This document shows, in pieces, positions 22,801 through 35,971 of a DNA stretch of 64,000 nt. The stretch's first letter is position 1, and the number at the start of each line of letters is the position of its first letter. Origin of the DNA: Setoptus koraiensis (taxonomy: Eukaryota > Arthropoda); contig CM106585.1 of assembly GCA_048013815.1 (NCBI GenBank), forward strand, positions 23,436,001 through 23,500,000. The letters run 5' to 3'. Below the pieces are notes generated by a model. That model ran no database searches, was not told the DNA's origin, and saw only the letters and a list, made by a program, of their open reading frames with translations. Made by a program: the position numbers and the translations under genes.

Positions 22801-25655
22801 GAACCGAGCCAACGGCAACCACGCAACCTTTGAAACATGCTATCGTCCCCCGTGCCGCCGGCCCCGCTACACAGCCCACAACACGAGCATAGGGTGATAA
22901 GCGGACCCACACAACTTGTTATAGCTTGCCAAATCACTGTACAGTGTGCATCGCACTCACGCAAGCACGCACTCGCGTCTTGTAACCCCGCCCCGGCGCC
23001 CTTTCAAACAGGGGCACAAACCTGGGATTTGGGCCCCAGTGTGCCGTTGCACAGTGCACCAGTGCGCGCGGGTGGGGTATTGGGCGCGAAAGTTGGGCGA
23101 GCTGGAATGGGATTTTTGTGCAAAATACCCGCGCACGGCATCTGAGCTTTGGTTGCTCGGTCGACACACACACGCGCACCGGGTCCTCTTTTTCGAAACC
23201 AACTTGCACCGTCTGCAAGCGAGTGTGTGTGTGTGTTGTGCACCTAGAAATAATCTTGTGCACTTGTTTGTACGCACCGTTTAGAGCCTCAGGACAGTTT
23301 CGAGTGGCACACTCACTCGCCCTACAACTCGCAATGAAGTTAACCCAGTTGCCGCGCAATGAGAGTTCTCATTGCAGGGGACACCCACTCACACGCACAC
23401 CCGAGTTTCGAATGGGAAATTCCAACTATCGGCCGCTGCAATCTCAAATATCTTACACATGTTGTTGTGGAGGCGCGCTTTATGTTAATCCGCGAGCGTC
23501 ACTCTTGACTTGTCAGTTTTAGCTTGCCACTGGCATTGTCACTGTCACAATGGAATTGGCGTGTGTGTGTGTGTGAGCGTATTTAATTTTGCTGGCGCAG
23601 CTAGTTGTCCGCTTGTTCTTAACTAGCGGCTTGCTGATGACGCCAACGGCACCCACCAACAGTATATGCGACTAATAAATTGTTGCCCGTCTGTCCGGCT
23701 CTCGGGCTCGACACGAGTTTGCGTGCGTAATGTCTGGCCGGCCAATGAGTGGACGCTTGTGGGGCGATGAGACCGCAACGGCGCCCACGCACACAACAGT
23801 CACTGTTGGACAGTGTCAACAACGGCGACACACACAGCATGGTCATGTACAAGTGCGCGATTAAACACGTACATTTGCACATTCGCAAAAACTCATCTCG
23901 GGGCATCTCTCAGTATGAGAGTCTCATACCTTGCGTTGGCTTGCTAAAATTGGTGCGCACCAATTACGCCGCTCGCACCTCACTCGCCCGCACCTCACTC
24001 CCTCGCAACTCACTCACTCGCGACTCACTCGAGGGGCCTCACTCAAAGGTCAGCTCACAATCAAGTGCGCACTGCATGCATACTGACACGGTATACACAC
24101 GGTGTATTAGTGCGGGATTGGTGCCCAAGTTTCGCGAACAATCTCGCATTTTCTGGTGCACGTCGGATGCTCAAGACGCGTAACAGCGCACAAATTGTCG
24201 CAAGTTAACTTTAACTTGCGCGGTCGGTTTGGGCGGCCAGTTTGCGTTTTTTGTCAATGTGTCCGCCGTGAATGTGAATACCTAATCACACGGTTGCACG
24301 ATGCGAAATGAATGAATTGCTCTCTATGTGTGTTGGCGCAACAATGAATCGCTTGGACAATGTTCGTTCGTTTGCCAACAATATATCACCGGCCATCACT
24401 GGCGGCTTTGTGGTGCCAGTGTCTAGACAGTGATTGCCTGCGTGCGTGCATGCGTGCGTGTATGTCAGGCGTACCCGTTTGCTGTCGTTCATTGCTACCT
24501 GTGTATCACTAATACAGTATTAGTATGAATGATTTAGTGTATGTGTGTATATGTGTATATGTGGGCCCATGTAGGCACACCAAGACAGCACAACATTCTT
24601 TGGCTAGCTAGTGGTGTTGGCCACGGGTGGCGGCGACGCAAAACGCAGCGGATGAGCGAGCGACAATGAAAAGTTAACGGCGAAAAAGCAGCATCAGCGA
24701 CAATAAACAGCAGTGCACATGTACAATGAATATACATGAATTATCCGACTATTTATATCTAGCATGCCAATACAAGACACTTTCAATTTGCACGCTTTGT
24801 CGTGTCGCTCACCTGGCGCGCAAATTGAGTTTGTTGTTCTGTCACGCAGCATTACATAACGTGCTATATGTTACCGGAGCAACACATACCAGGTCGGCAC
24901 ACCGCTGCACTGCTGCTGCTTTTTACCCGAATCGTTGCTGGCGCCGGCCAGTGCCAAGTCCCACGGTAGCGGCACACAATTTGCACTGGCTGCTGCCAGT
25001 GGCGCTGTAACAAATCACTGCTCGTCGTGTGACGTGTGTGCCCTTGAACGGGGCCCACATCTCCCAATGGCCGGCTCAATAGCCAATGTAACGGAAATAG
25101 AGCCGCCCAGGTGAATGGGGGCGACTGGCGAGCGATTAGTCGGCTGGCGTATAGCACTGGGTGCCGTTCAGAGGCGCACTTGCGTCACAACAGGCGCGGC
25201 TTCAGCAGCGGTACACTTAAAAACAAACAAGCGACACTGTTTATCGACGCCCGCCCACACACTCTGGCGAGCCAGTAAACAGTCATCAACAACAAGAGTG
25301 CGGTCCCCGTGGCCGCTCATTCCGATTGGTGCCTCCTCCGATTGGAGCCCATTGCTCTCCAATGAGGCACACACACACACACTGACAGAGCGATATTAAC
25401 GGAACAGTTTTATTATCGACAATTGTCACTCTCAACTCATCGCTCATGACTCATGAGATTTCGCTGCAGTCGCTCGGGCCCCAACCAGGGGCTCGCCCCA
25501 ACAAACACCCAGCGACCCCTTGAGATATTATCATTACAGGCGCAAACCGTTTGGCCCAAGCGCACGAACAGACACACGGGCAGCAGTGCGCGACAATCTG
25601 TCTTTTTGTCGTTTGCGAGGCTCCACTTGTTTTGTCGGCGGCGCCTCCGAAGCGT

Positions 25656-25670
25656 TTGTGTGTGTGTGTG

Positions 25671-25724
<54 letters not shown>
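25656..25724. repeat. TG microsatellite, about 69 bp
   Basis: Near-pure dinucleotide repeat with one CG interruption; the longest TG run in the window. Confidence 0.95.
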
Positions 25725-25727
<3 letters not shown>

Positions 25728-26750
25728 CATCCAGCAACCAGTTTAGCGTCTGGTTGCCCGGTGAACTGGTGCACTGGTCGAAACTGGTGCAGTCGGCGCT
25801 GCTAGTGGGCCAGTTTTATTAATTTATTGTTGAGTGAATGGAACGAGTGGCGATTGTCGCAAAAGAAAATTATCCGATCATATCTGTGCGATGCACAGAG
25901 CGCGCGCTGTCGCACACAAACTGCATCACGCTGCATGACACAGAGGCCAGCGATCATCGCTGAGTGATGAGCGGACAGTTCGTGGCACAATGAGCGACTG
26001 GGTGCAAGCAAAAAATGAGGCCCCCATATCGCCAGTGTTAATTATTATCGGACTGGCATTTATCCATCCGATAATAATGGCGAGTGGCACGCTTCACATT
26101 GGTGCATGGGCCATGCAAAAATTGTTTTCCGTTTGGTGTGAGGCTGTCAGAGTTTGCTTGATTGGTTGTTGCAAGCGCACCACCAATCAAGCCGAGCACG
26201 ATAGCCACTGTTGGGCCGTGCTGACTGAGATGACACAAAGCAGTTATAAATTTGTGCCACTTGCCAGCAGTGATTAAATTGGCCAAATCCGTGCACGAGG
26301 CAAGTTTGTGTTTGTGTCGCTCTCTCTGCCGGCACTGTCAAGCTTGGGCGCGTAGGCCCCCCCCCCAACCGGACAAGCGAGCGTTAATGAAATGCGTTGA
26401 TAAAATGACGCTCGAGCTGTGAGAGGCCCCATTAATTGGTTGCCCGTTGGCCAGCCGTTTGCCCTGACCACCGACTGACAAGCTCGCCACCAACGCGATA
26501 CTGGCTGCCGGTGCCACCGACAACCACGATCGACCGACCAACAACAAACGATTTGTACACTTGCTGTTGCTGCTGTTACAGTGCCATAGCGATATCGTGT
26601 CAACATGCATTGTGTTGCGTCACCGCTGCGGCCGCAGCCGCGGCTGTATTAATATTAATATTGGCTTGTGCGCAAATGGACACGCCATGTCAAGAAACAA
26701 ATGAAAGAGCCGGCGCCAATCAATCGGCTCGCACCATCTATCTGCTGTGC

Positions 26751-26872
26751 TGGCCATTATATCTGGCCCCATATCTGGCCTCATATCTGGCCTTATATCT
26801 GGCATTGTGTTTGGCATTGTATCGGGCATTACATCTGGCATTATATCTGGCATTATATCTGGCATTATGTGT
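26751..26872. repeat. 12-bp tandem array, about 10 copies
   Basis: The unit is close to tggcattatatc. Early copies carry tggcc and later copies tggca. Both strands stay open because 12 is a multiple of three, which creates spurious open frames here. Confidence 0.93.
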
Positions 26873-27065
26873 GGGGTCCCGGTAATGGCATGTCGATGAT
26901 GGCGCTCGTCACTCGAACATGCCCAGTAGAGTCAATGGTGCACACGGAGATGGATGCGCCAACGCAGCAACCACCAAAGTGTCCGAAATTATCCGTGAGG
27001 GGCGCCTTATCGCACCTGAGCGCTGCCGTTGGAATGGCGCCCGTCGATTGATTTCGTTGCGTTCG

Positions 27066-27190
27066 TTTTGTTGCGCTTTGTTTCGGTTTGTTGCGCTTTG
27101 TTTCGGTTTGTTTCGGTTTGTTTCGGTTCGGTTCGGTTTGAATGGACTCGAACGGAATGGAACGAAACGGAATAGAATGGAATGGAATTG
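27066..27190. repeat. 10-bp array passing into a 5-bp array
   Basis: Repeats of tttcggtttg and ttgcgctttg at 27066-27140 are followed by aatgg/aacgg-type units to about 27190. Confidence 0.85.
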
Positions 27191-29140
27191 TTGCGTTTGG
27201 TGCCGATTCGATTAGCGCATTTTCGCCTTATCTCGGCTCGCTCTGGCTCGAACTCTCTGTTTCGATTCAATTTAATTTGATTCAGCGCGCACAAACCGAC
27301 AAACAGCGCCCGTTGAAAGTTACAGCGCCGCTGCTGCCCACCGAGCCGGCACTTTTTCCAAGATCAATGCGCCGATCACTTGTGACTCGCAACTTGTCCA
27401 CTACACAAGCCGTTTTTTCTGTCTAGCCACCCTGACACAGCTTCACCTACGACAACTGGCTAGACACTGAAACAGCCAAACATTTTCTCGCCTCCAGTGT
27501 CACCTTGAGTGTCACCTTGAGTCTCGGCCCAGTCTCACAAAATGTCAGCCAGGCTCTCACCTGGACACAGTGGCGGCGAAGGTGCGTCGCAATGGCGCCA
27601 GATATCGATCGGCCGACCAGAATTGTATTAGTTGGTATATACGTCACGTTCTATCGATGAGTGGCGATCGGTTGTAATATCATCGCTGGCTTGCTAGTTG
27701 CCTGCCTCGAATGATTCGGTATGGAATCGATATAACAAGCGGCTCGTGTGTTACATCTATGTTACATCGATACGTAACATACAGCACAGGAAGCTGGCCG
27801 AGGACACACAGGCCCCAGCAGCCGAGCCAGCCGAGCTAAGCGAGCAGCAGCATCACACATTATGATGGCCCTATTGCATAATGCGCATAAAATAATACGA
27901 GACGCGAGCGTCTTAGAGGCAGTTGCTCGTCGCTAGGTACGGTGGGTCCCATACAGTGCAATTGAGTATAGTTTAGGGCAGGCATAGTTGAGGGTAAGTA
28001 CAGGGTAGTCAAGGTAGATGGTTTTGGCTGAGGGCACACGCCGAGTATCTGTGCCATTGAGCCACTGGTCACTCGCTCGCTTGCCGCGCTGCCTGGCCAG
28101 TGGCGATCGGTGAGTAGTGAGTGGCCAGTGGCCAGTGCCAAGCAAGGATCAGCCAAGCAGCCAAAACTGTGTATCGCACACGATATCAATGCTATTGAAG
28201 CTGGCCAACAATTGGGGCCCGTTCAATGGCCGTCGGATAGGGCAGGATAATACGCAATTGTTGGTTGTGTTGCGGCAAATAGCGGGGCCCAGTGCGCCTA
28301 TTTGGCATGTCTTTATAAGAGTGTCTAGATCAATTTGTGCTCTGTGCTTGTATCTGTGGCCCGGCTCGGCCCGGTGCTGTCCGGTCTGGTCTGGTTATCG
28401 AGGGGCCCGGCTGCTTATCTGCTGTTTGTGCTAATGTTACCCAGATGAATGATAATAGACACTCACTGTGTGCGTACACTGTGCCGAGGGTGCACAGGAT
28501 GAGTGCGTTGAGTAAGAATGATCATTAAAGTGCCAACTCGTTTATAACAACAGTGCCATTTGGGAACTTTACTGCTGGCTAGTTTATCCCTTTCGGGACC
28601 AATTGATCTTGTGTGTGCATTGCTTGTTGTTCCAAACTGGCCTCACACAAGCCTCACGAGCCTCACAAGCCACACTCGACCACACTGACCAGAGCTGCCG
28701 AAACTGCAAGAGCTGCCAAAACTGCAATAGCCGCTAAAACTGGCCAGCCAGCGACAACACTTGTCTCTTGGCCCCGTCGGGCCCGTTGGCTCGCATAATA
28801 ACAGCACATTGTTTACACACTTACACACTTTGCTATTCAATGCTCAATATGCTGCTCAATGATATCGTCATGTCATGTGTTATGTAATCTGTGCCCTGCA
28901 CGCTGTGCCGGCTCAATTCAATATGCACGCACTTGGCTCGACCGATTCCAATTCAATGAATGAACCAGTTCGCTTCGAATGCCGCTTGCCCGTTCGCCCC
29001 TTTGCCCCGTTTGCCCATTTCACTGTTGATTCACTGGCTCACTGAGTGCATGAGTGGCCGTGTGGCCACCGCGGCTTGGTCAGCGCGCCCAAACACCATC
29101 GACCGGCCAAATGGCATGGCCTCTAACGGACCCAAACGCC

Positions 29141-29225
29141 CGGCGTCGAACGGCCTCGAACGGCGTCGAACGGCGTCGAATGGCCTCGAATGGCCTCGAA
29201 TAGCCTCGAATGGCGTCGCACGGCG
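29141..29225. repeat. 10-bp tandem array, about 8 copies
   Basis: The unit alternates between cggcgtcgaa and tggcctcgaa. Confidence 0.9.
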
Positions 29226-30216
29226 GGGCAAGCTTGGCGACGAGACTAGAAACTAAACTTAGAAGCTAAGTTATTGGTGCTTCAGCCACCACAGTCAAAC
29301 ACACGAGCTCATTATAATTAAATCGGGCCCGATGAGTGGTGTCGTGTTCGCATTTTCGCACACTGTCCACTGGCGCCAACTGTCAGCCGATCGATCGGGT
29401 GTTTTCACAAAATTGATTATCATTTATTTGTTTGCCGTTTATGCGCTTTGTCAGACAAACATCCACACACTGCGCACACCTGTCGTGGCCGGCCACACAA
29501 TTTGACGGCCACACAATTTGACGGCCGGACAGTGTGACAATTTGCGCAATTGTGCACGAGTGTGATGTAATGTGGTTGCCGGTCAGCTGACCAGCCAGCT
29601 GACCAGTGACCTCTTGTGCGGCGCAAAAATGTTTTGTCGGTGGCAAAAGCGCTTGCGTTGTGCGCCGCGAGTCGCAAGAGAGTTGTGAGTGTCACTATTT
29701 GCGACAATAACTACTTAACAATGTATATCAATTTCAGATTAGGCCAGATTGGGCGCGGATGTCGCATTGTTGCCAACGATTAGCCAGGGACGCCTCAGTT
29801 AGTGCCTCATGTGAGTCGGGCTCGCGGTTGTGACTCGCCAAATGGCACTTCTCTCGTCTACTCGAGGCGGCTTGCGACGCGGCTTGTGAGGCGGCTTGTG
29901 AGGCTGCTTGTGAGAGCGCTCGTGAGACTGCTTGTGAGAGCCTGGCACAAACAGCTCGCATTGTTGTTGTTGTTGTTGTTGTTTGATTGGATTTGTCTGA
30001 TTGAATTTATGTTGCCATATTGTACGTTGTGCCTTGTTGTGCGGCCACTTGAGGCGTTTTAGTTGGGCCAAGTTGCATGATACAACATGAGCGACTCGAC
30101 AACATGAGACACTCGCCGCTCATCCGCTCATGAGCTCATCCGCTCGTCGGATCATCGGATCATCGGCTCATCGGTGGTGCTAGAGCTGCCGCTGTTGCAC
30201 AATTACCTCACCTAAT

Positions 30217-30274
30217 TGGATAGGCGGCCCAGTGGATAGGCCCAGTGGATAGGCCCAGTGGATAGGCGGCCCAG
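30217..30274. repeat. Short tandem array of ggatagg..cccagt units
   Basis: About four copies of a 14-17 bp unit (ggataggcccagt with or without an added cgg). Confidence 0.8.
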
Positions 30275-30742
30275 CGAGATCAGTGGGCCGCCTAACTCAC
30301 TTGGCGCACGCATATCGGCGAGTGCTTGCGATTGGGCCAACAATGTAAGCGAAATTACAATACAAGCAGCTTGCTCTAATTGGCCAATAGGTCGCATTGT
30401 TGAGCTAACTTGTCCTTGTTGAGCATGCTACTACGAGCCGTTACATAACGCATAACACACCCTGTTGTACTGCTGCTGTGTGTTATGTAACGCGGAACAG
30501 GCTCATTTATTGATGCGCCCTACGTTTGGGCGCTTGCCCACGTTGGGGCCCATAGCGCACACGGCCCACGGTGAGCATATGAGCGCATGAGCCAATGGTA
30601 TGGCCAATGGAAATAGTATAATAAGTATAGTTATACTTATTACTTACAAGTTAAGTATGGCACCGGTGCGTCGGTTGGCAGAGGGCGCGCCTCTGTGAGC
30701 GGACCAAATTAGATTGCAGCAAGTGATAAAGAGCAACTACAA

Positions 30743-30815
30743 GTCGCTGTGCCGCTATGCGTCGCTATACGTCGCTATGCGTCGCTATACGTCGCTATGC
30801 GTCGCTGTATGTCGC
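30743..30815. repeat. 10-bp tandem array, about 7 copies
   Basis: The unit gtcgctatgc alternates with gtcgctatac, so a 20-bp higher-order unit is visible. Confidence 0.9.
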
Positions 30816-32170
30816 GACTCGCGAGCCACATGGCAAGCTTGTGTGCGGCCGGCAGCGCACTTGATGATTGGGGCCCTGTTGTGCGGACATTGTGTCCGCC
30901 GAACACACTGGCCTTTTCACTGGCCCAGCTGGTCAGAAGCGAACAGTGAACAGCGAACGGTGAACAGCGGACAGCGCACAGTGCAAGCTCAAGGGTTTAT
31001 TAGACATGATGCGTCCTTGTGTGTTGATTGTGGCAAGACAGTTGGCAAGAACTGTCTGGCGCAACTAGCGAGCATTAAATCAAAACAACTACGCTTGTGT
31101 GTCTGATATGTGACAGCGATTATGTCACATGAGCTAACTCAAACTAAAAAGCGCCCGCGCTGCTTAAAGTGACACACGAATTGGCAAGAGTGGGCCCCAT
31201 GATAGATCTGACAATGGCCTCGTGTGTGTGTGTGGGAGTAAATAAGTCATTCATTAGTGCAAGCTGGCCTGGCCAGTCTGGGCCATGCCAGCACCGTCGA
31301 GATATGAGTGAGAGCCCACACACTGTAAACACACAAACAGGATATTACAGGTTGCGCCAGCGTGTGCCCGTTGAGCCGTGCCAGCGGTGCCAGCGGTGCC
31401 AGCGGTGGCGCCCGTGGAAGCCATACACTCTATGGCACTCTATGACTCTGAGGCACAGACTCTGTGCCATAGACTGTGCCAGCGACTCTGTGCCATAGAC
31501 TCTGTGCCACAGAGGCCCCAAAACGTAGAGCTCGTTTGGTGGAAGCCGTAGAGGGATTAGACATGTTATAATCTAATCTAGTTATTATTAATAACAATGA
31601 AAACTCGACAATACCGCCGGCCACTCTAGCCAGCGCACTCTGCCGGCTGGCCACTAGTGGCACCAGTAAACTACTGCCCACCACGGCCAAGCTACTGCCA
31701 TTATACCGTTATTATAAGTCTGGCCAGTTTATACCGTTATGAGTTTGTTGTTGCTGTTGTTGTTAGCGTTGTTTGGGAGACGTGCCAGTGGCAGGCTACG
31801 TGTCATTGTCAGGGATTACCTAGATTCATTGTCGTCGGTCGTCGGTCGTCGCTGGCCGCTGGACGCTGGCCGCTAGATTGTTTGCCCGTGGCCCCACAAA
31901 CCATCAGGCGGCCAAGAAAAAGTTGTGCGTGTGTGCGATGTTTACAAACAAAACAAACTGACCAGCGGGCTTGAGCCAACTGGCCCTCAGCTGGACACCT
32001 CAGACCTGCGAGGCTCAGAGCTCACGGCTTGCGCCAGTACGTGATCTGTTTGCGCGTACACTCAATTTGCTCAGCTCGCCTCTGCCGCGTGCAATTCTTT
32101 TCGCTGCTGTTCCCGCGCGATACGGCGGCGTTTTGCGGCGATACGCGGCACCAGCCAGGCGCAGCAGCCA

Positions 32171-32226
32171 AAAGAAGCGGCCGAAAGAAGCGGCCGAAAG
32201 AAGCGGCCGAAAGAAGCGGCCGAAAG
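32171..32226. repeat. 13-bp tandem array, about 4.3 copies
   Basis: The unit aaagaagcggccg is repeated without change four times, so the duplication is probably recent. Confidence 0.92.
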
Positions 32227-34355
32227 AGGCAGAGAATTGCAAAAAGAAGCCACCGAAAAGAAGCCAACGGTGCCCACTGACGGCAGCGCTATACTGTAGT
32301 GTGCAGTTATAATGGCCACGATGGCACTGTGCGGCCAGCTCCATCGAGCAGTGACTCACAGTCTGTGAGCCAGCGAGTTGCGTAACGGACGGCAGCCACA
32401 TAACTTGGCCCATTCAGTTATGTAATGAAGGAATGCTGCCGGAATTGCCAATGGATGGCCGGCCAGCCAGTGGCCAGCAAGTGTACGTGGCTGGCCACAC
32501 AAGTGGAGCGATGACCAGTTGATCATAATCATTATTATTACAATGAGCACACAACGCACAAAATGCTATCTGTCCAACGCTTCGTCGTCCGTTATTCTGT
32601 TCGCACACACACACACACACGTTGGCCCCACAGACCCACATTTGGCCCCCCACACACACACATTTGGTCCCACGAACAACTGGCCAACTGGCCATTGTCG
32701 TTGTCTCACTTGGCTAGCTCGCCGTGTGTGTGTGTTTGTGGGCCCAGATGTGTGTCGCGGCGCCAAATGTGGGTTTGTGGGGCCAAAGGAAGCTGCGAAC
32801 GGAGCCCCAACAAGAGAAAGGGCGACAAGAAAAAGATGGGCCCAAGTTATCGGAGCAGCGCAGTCGTTCTTTGTTATGATTGTGGCCGCTCTTCTCTGCG
32901 GCTCATTGCTGCCGGTTTACTCGCCAGCCAGCCAGTTGTTATCAAGCGAGCGCTTGATTCTGGGGACCCCCAGTAAATCCAGTCACCAATTGAACTGGAT
33001 TGCCGACTGGAGTTGCCAGGCGAACGACGGCCACCATAATGACACAACAATTGAACTGGCGCAACTTACGCACGCCCACGCACAAAACAACTGCACCGCT
33101 GGTGGGCGTCTAACTGAGCCACAGTAACTATCAATAACTTGCCGCCAATACAATGAGGCCCCACGCACACGCACACACACACACGCACACACACGACACA
33201 GTCCAAACAACGAGGCTACTTGTGTGTGCGTGTGTGTGTGTGTGTCGCCGTCTAGTTTGGGTCTGATGGTATCGGCAGAGAAGCGGTGATACTATCAGTT
33301 TAAAGCATAGGCTTACTTTTGAGGAGCCCCAAACTTGCAGGCAGAACTTAGACACCGAAAATGCATAACTGCGTAATCTTGCCCAGTCTTGGCATCGCTT
33401 GTGGGGCCTAATCTTTTCGCCAGTCAAACCGATGATAACAAGCGATGATGGCGCCGGCACAGTTACACGTCGCCATCGTTGGGGGAGGGGGCTTTTGGGG
33501 TTTTGGGTGTGAGCCTCTCGAATTGTGTGTGCCAAAGATAGTTGCAGTAATTGCCGGCAAACCAACCAAGACAATGCACCAACAAGAGGCGATATTTGCA
33601 TATTTACATATTTACGCCGCCAACACTTTTATTATATATCGTTTGCGCACTTGCCACTGGCAGGGGCTAGTGGGATTTGCTGGTTAGTTGCAGAGCTGCA
33701 AGAGTGAATTCTTTTCTCTCGGAATTTTCGCCTCTTCTGTTCGAGTTGAATGAGTGGCAATTGTCGCAAACTGAGTGGCCGAAGACGAGCGGCGCGGAGA
33801 AAAGTCAAGATGCGAACTCGAACTTGAACGAATTTGAGCTGGCCATTTCGACCCACTGACACTAGACTGAACTTCAAGTGGCCATCATGTCATAAATGCA
33901 AGCTGTCAATGGCTGTTGCGGCTAGAGCTGGCTCGTTTTTGTCAAGCCACGCTTTCCAGCCCGAACAAAACTGCAAAACTGCAATGAACTGCGAGTGCCC
34001 GTTATTTGGTTGGCGTCTCGTTGTTTTATATACGCGTAGCTAGGTGTCGTTTGCCCGTGATAGCTTTTCTCCGTCGTCGTGCGCAATCAACTGCAAAAAG
34101 ACACACTTTTGTCCCACTAATTGGACTCAGTTGCAAAACGAACGCTCACACTGCCGACAGTTAGATGCACCACTCAACTGGGCCGTTGCAAACTGGGGCC
34201 AATTTAATTAAAATATCTGTCACCAGTAGGTCACAGTCTCGCAATCTCGCAATTGACGCCTCGCGACTCGTGACTCGCCAGTTTGCGAGCTGCTTCCATT
34301 CGCAACACAAGCCAATCTAATATCGTTGGGCCTCATATCGTTTGGTCAGCTCACA

Positions 34356-34426
34356 CGATATGAGGCCTGACGACATGAGGCCCGACGATGTGAGGCCCGG
34401 CGATGTGAGGCCCGGCGATATGAGAG
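34356..34426. repeat. 15-bp tandem array, about 4.7 copies
   Basis: The unit is close to cgatgtgaggcccgg. Just upstream, 34329-34341 is the exact reverse complement of 34355-34367, so the first unit also forms a 13-bp inverted repeat with a 13-bp loop. Confidence 0.9.
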
Positions 34427-35424
34427 TGCAGCTGTCAGACGACAACAACTGCAAACTGTTCAAGAGAACAACTCTCTAAACAACAAACAAAAAAGATTGC
34501 CTTTTAAAAGAGATTCATGCTGGCATTACAGTGGAGATTTGTGTCCAGATTTAATCCGGATAATTTAGAGAGACCGTGCCGACCAACTGATCAAACAGTG
34601 CGCAATATGTTGCTACAAGCCAAGCAAACAGATATGATGCAACTCGATGATGCTGCTCGCCTCATGCCAGATAACTGGCAATTCTTTTAATGGTCAACTT
34701 GTCGACGCTTGCAGAGTGGCCTTCACCATGGGCCCCAGCGCGGCCGCCACTAGTCAGGGCAAGCGATTACAATGATGATGACCAGCCAAAGCCGTCTCGA
34801 ATATCACTGCACAAATGCCATTTGTATGCATCTCTGACACTATCGGACTGACAGGCCCAAAAAGTGGGCACTGCAAATTGGAATTATTCTTTATTATAGT
34901 TGCCCAGCTTATACGACACTAGCAACGTAAGTGACTAACGAGAGACACAATGAAAAGGGGCCATTTTGCTGCATCATCGCTTAGTGACAACAAGTTAGCC
35001 AAGTGTTCATGAAAATTGCCAATCTTCTCAAGTCAGCAAATTACAAACTTAGGCACGTTGGCGCACTCACGACCATACCAAAATAACTAACTATAATAGG
35101 TAGCATAGGTAAAAAGTCAATTACGCCTACGCTGGGTAATAGCGTAATAGCAAAAAGCAGCCAGTCATGAAATTAATTTTTAAAAACAAATTTGGAAATT
35201 CTCTCGTCTATTTTTACACTTGAATATATTATATCTATTTTAATATTTTGAACTTGTTGTTGGCCTCATACTTTATTCTGTCATCCTTGTTGCCACAACT
35301 GCTGCATTTGAGGTCGTGTCAGTCGTTGGGTGCGTGTAAGACCATGTATCTATGTATGTATGTATGTTGTAACTGAGACTTTGACTTGGAATAAGAAAGC
35401 TCTCGTTGTATGAGAATTGTTGTT

Positions 35425-35480
35425 CGCATACTGATCTGATATTAGATCCGATGTTAGATCCAATATTAGATCAGTATGCG
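35425..35480. repeat. 56-bp imperfect palindrome
   Basis: The ends cgcatactgatct and agatcagtatgcg are exact reverse complements. The middle carries three agatc-type repeats, so most of the interior also pairs. Confidence 0.88.
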
Positions 35481-35887
35481 ATTAAAAGATGCAGCTCTCG
35501 TCGATATGTGAGCTCTCGTGAGCGTTAGTCGATCAAGCAAACAACTGAGTATGCACACAATTACGTAATCGAGTGTAAATTTTCAGATGAGCCTGGTGCG
35601 GGCATCATCATAAAGCTATCAACACTTCATTAGCCACTTCAACATGCCGATATGTCGCGACTCGCGAGCCAATCTGATCGCAATCTTGTTACAAGATTCT
35701 TGTATCGATGTGAGTGGCAACATAAATCATTTCATTGCTTTCAACGCTTTCTAAAGTGATCTAAATAGATGGATTCTATCGGTTGGCCTTGAAAATGAGC
35801 TGTGCACTTGTAATTTAATTAATTGTGACTCAAAAAGGTCCGAATGCAAACATTCATGCAGATATTTGCTAGCAATGCACTTCGATT

Positions 35888-35971
35888 GCAGTATGATTTG
35901 AACGAAATATGATTTGAGCGCAATATGATTTGAATGCAATTCGATTTGAACGCAATTTGATTTGAGTGCAA
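35888..35971. repeat. 16-bp tandem array, about 5 copies
   Basis: The unit is close to gcaatatgatttgaac. All five copies differ slightly, so the array looks older than the one at 32.2 kb. Confidence 0.92.

Noticed and set aside
26668-27051. Open frames over the 12-bp array
   Set aside because: A 12-bp repeat unit keeps frames open on both strands; the peptides are only periodic repeats.
27066-27190. Interstitial telomere-like repeat
   Set aside because: The tttcggtttg units do not match the TTAGG/TTAGGG telomere families; it is an ordinary local tandem array.
32519-33127. A 202-codon plus-strand open frame, the longest in the gene-poor region
   Set aside because: It crosses CA/TG microsatellites, its composition follows local repeats, and other frames over the same stretch are equally open. 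I see no domain.
34356-34426. CRISPR-like array
   Set aside because: Units are contiguous 15-bp tandem repeats without spacers, in an animal genome.
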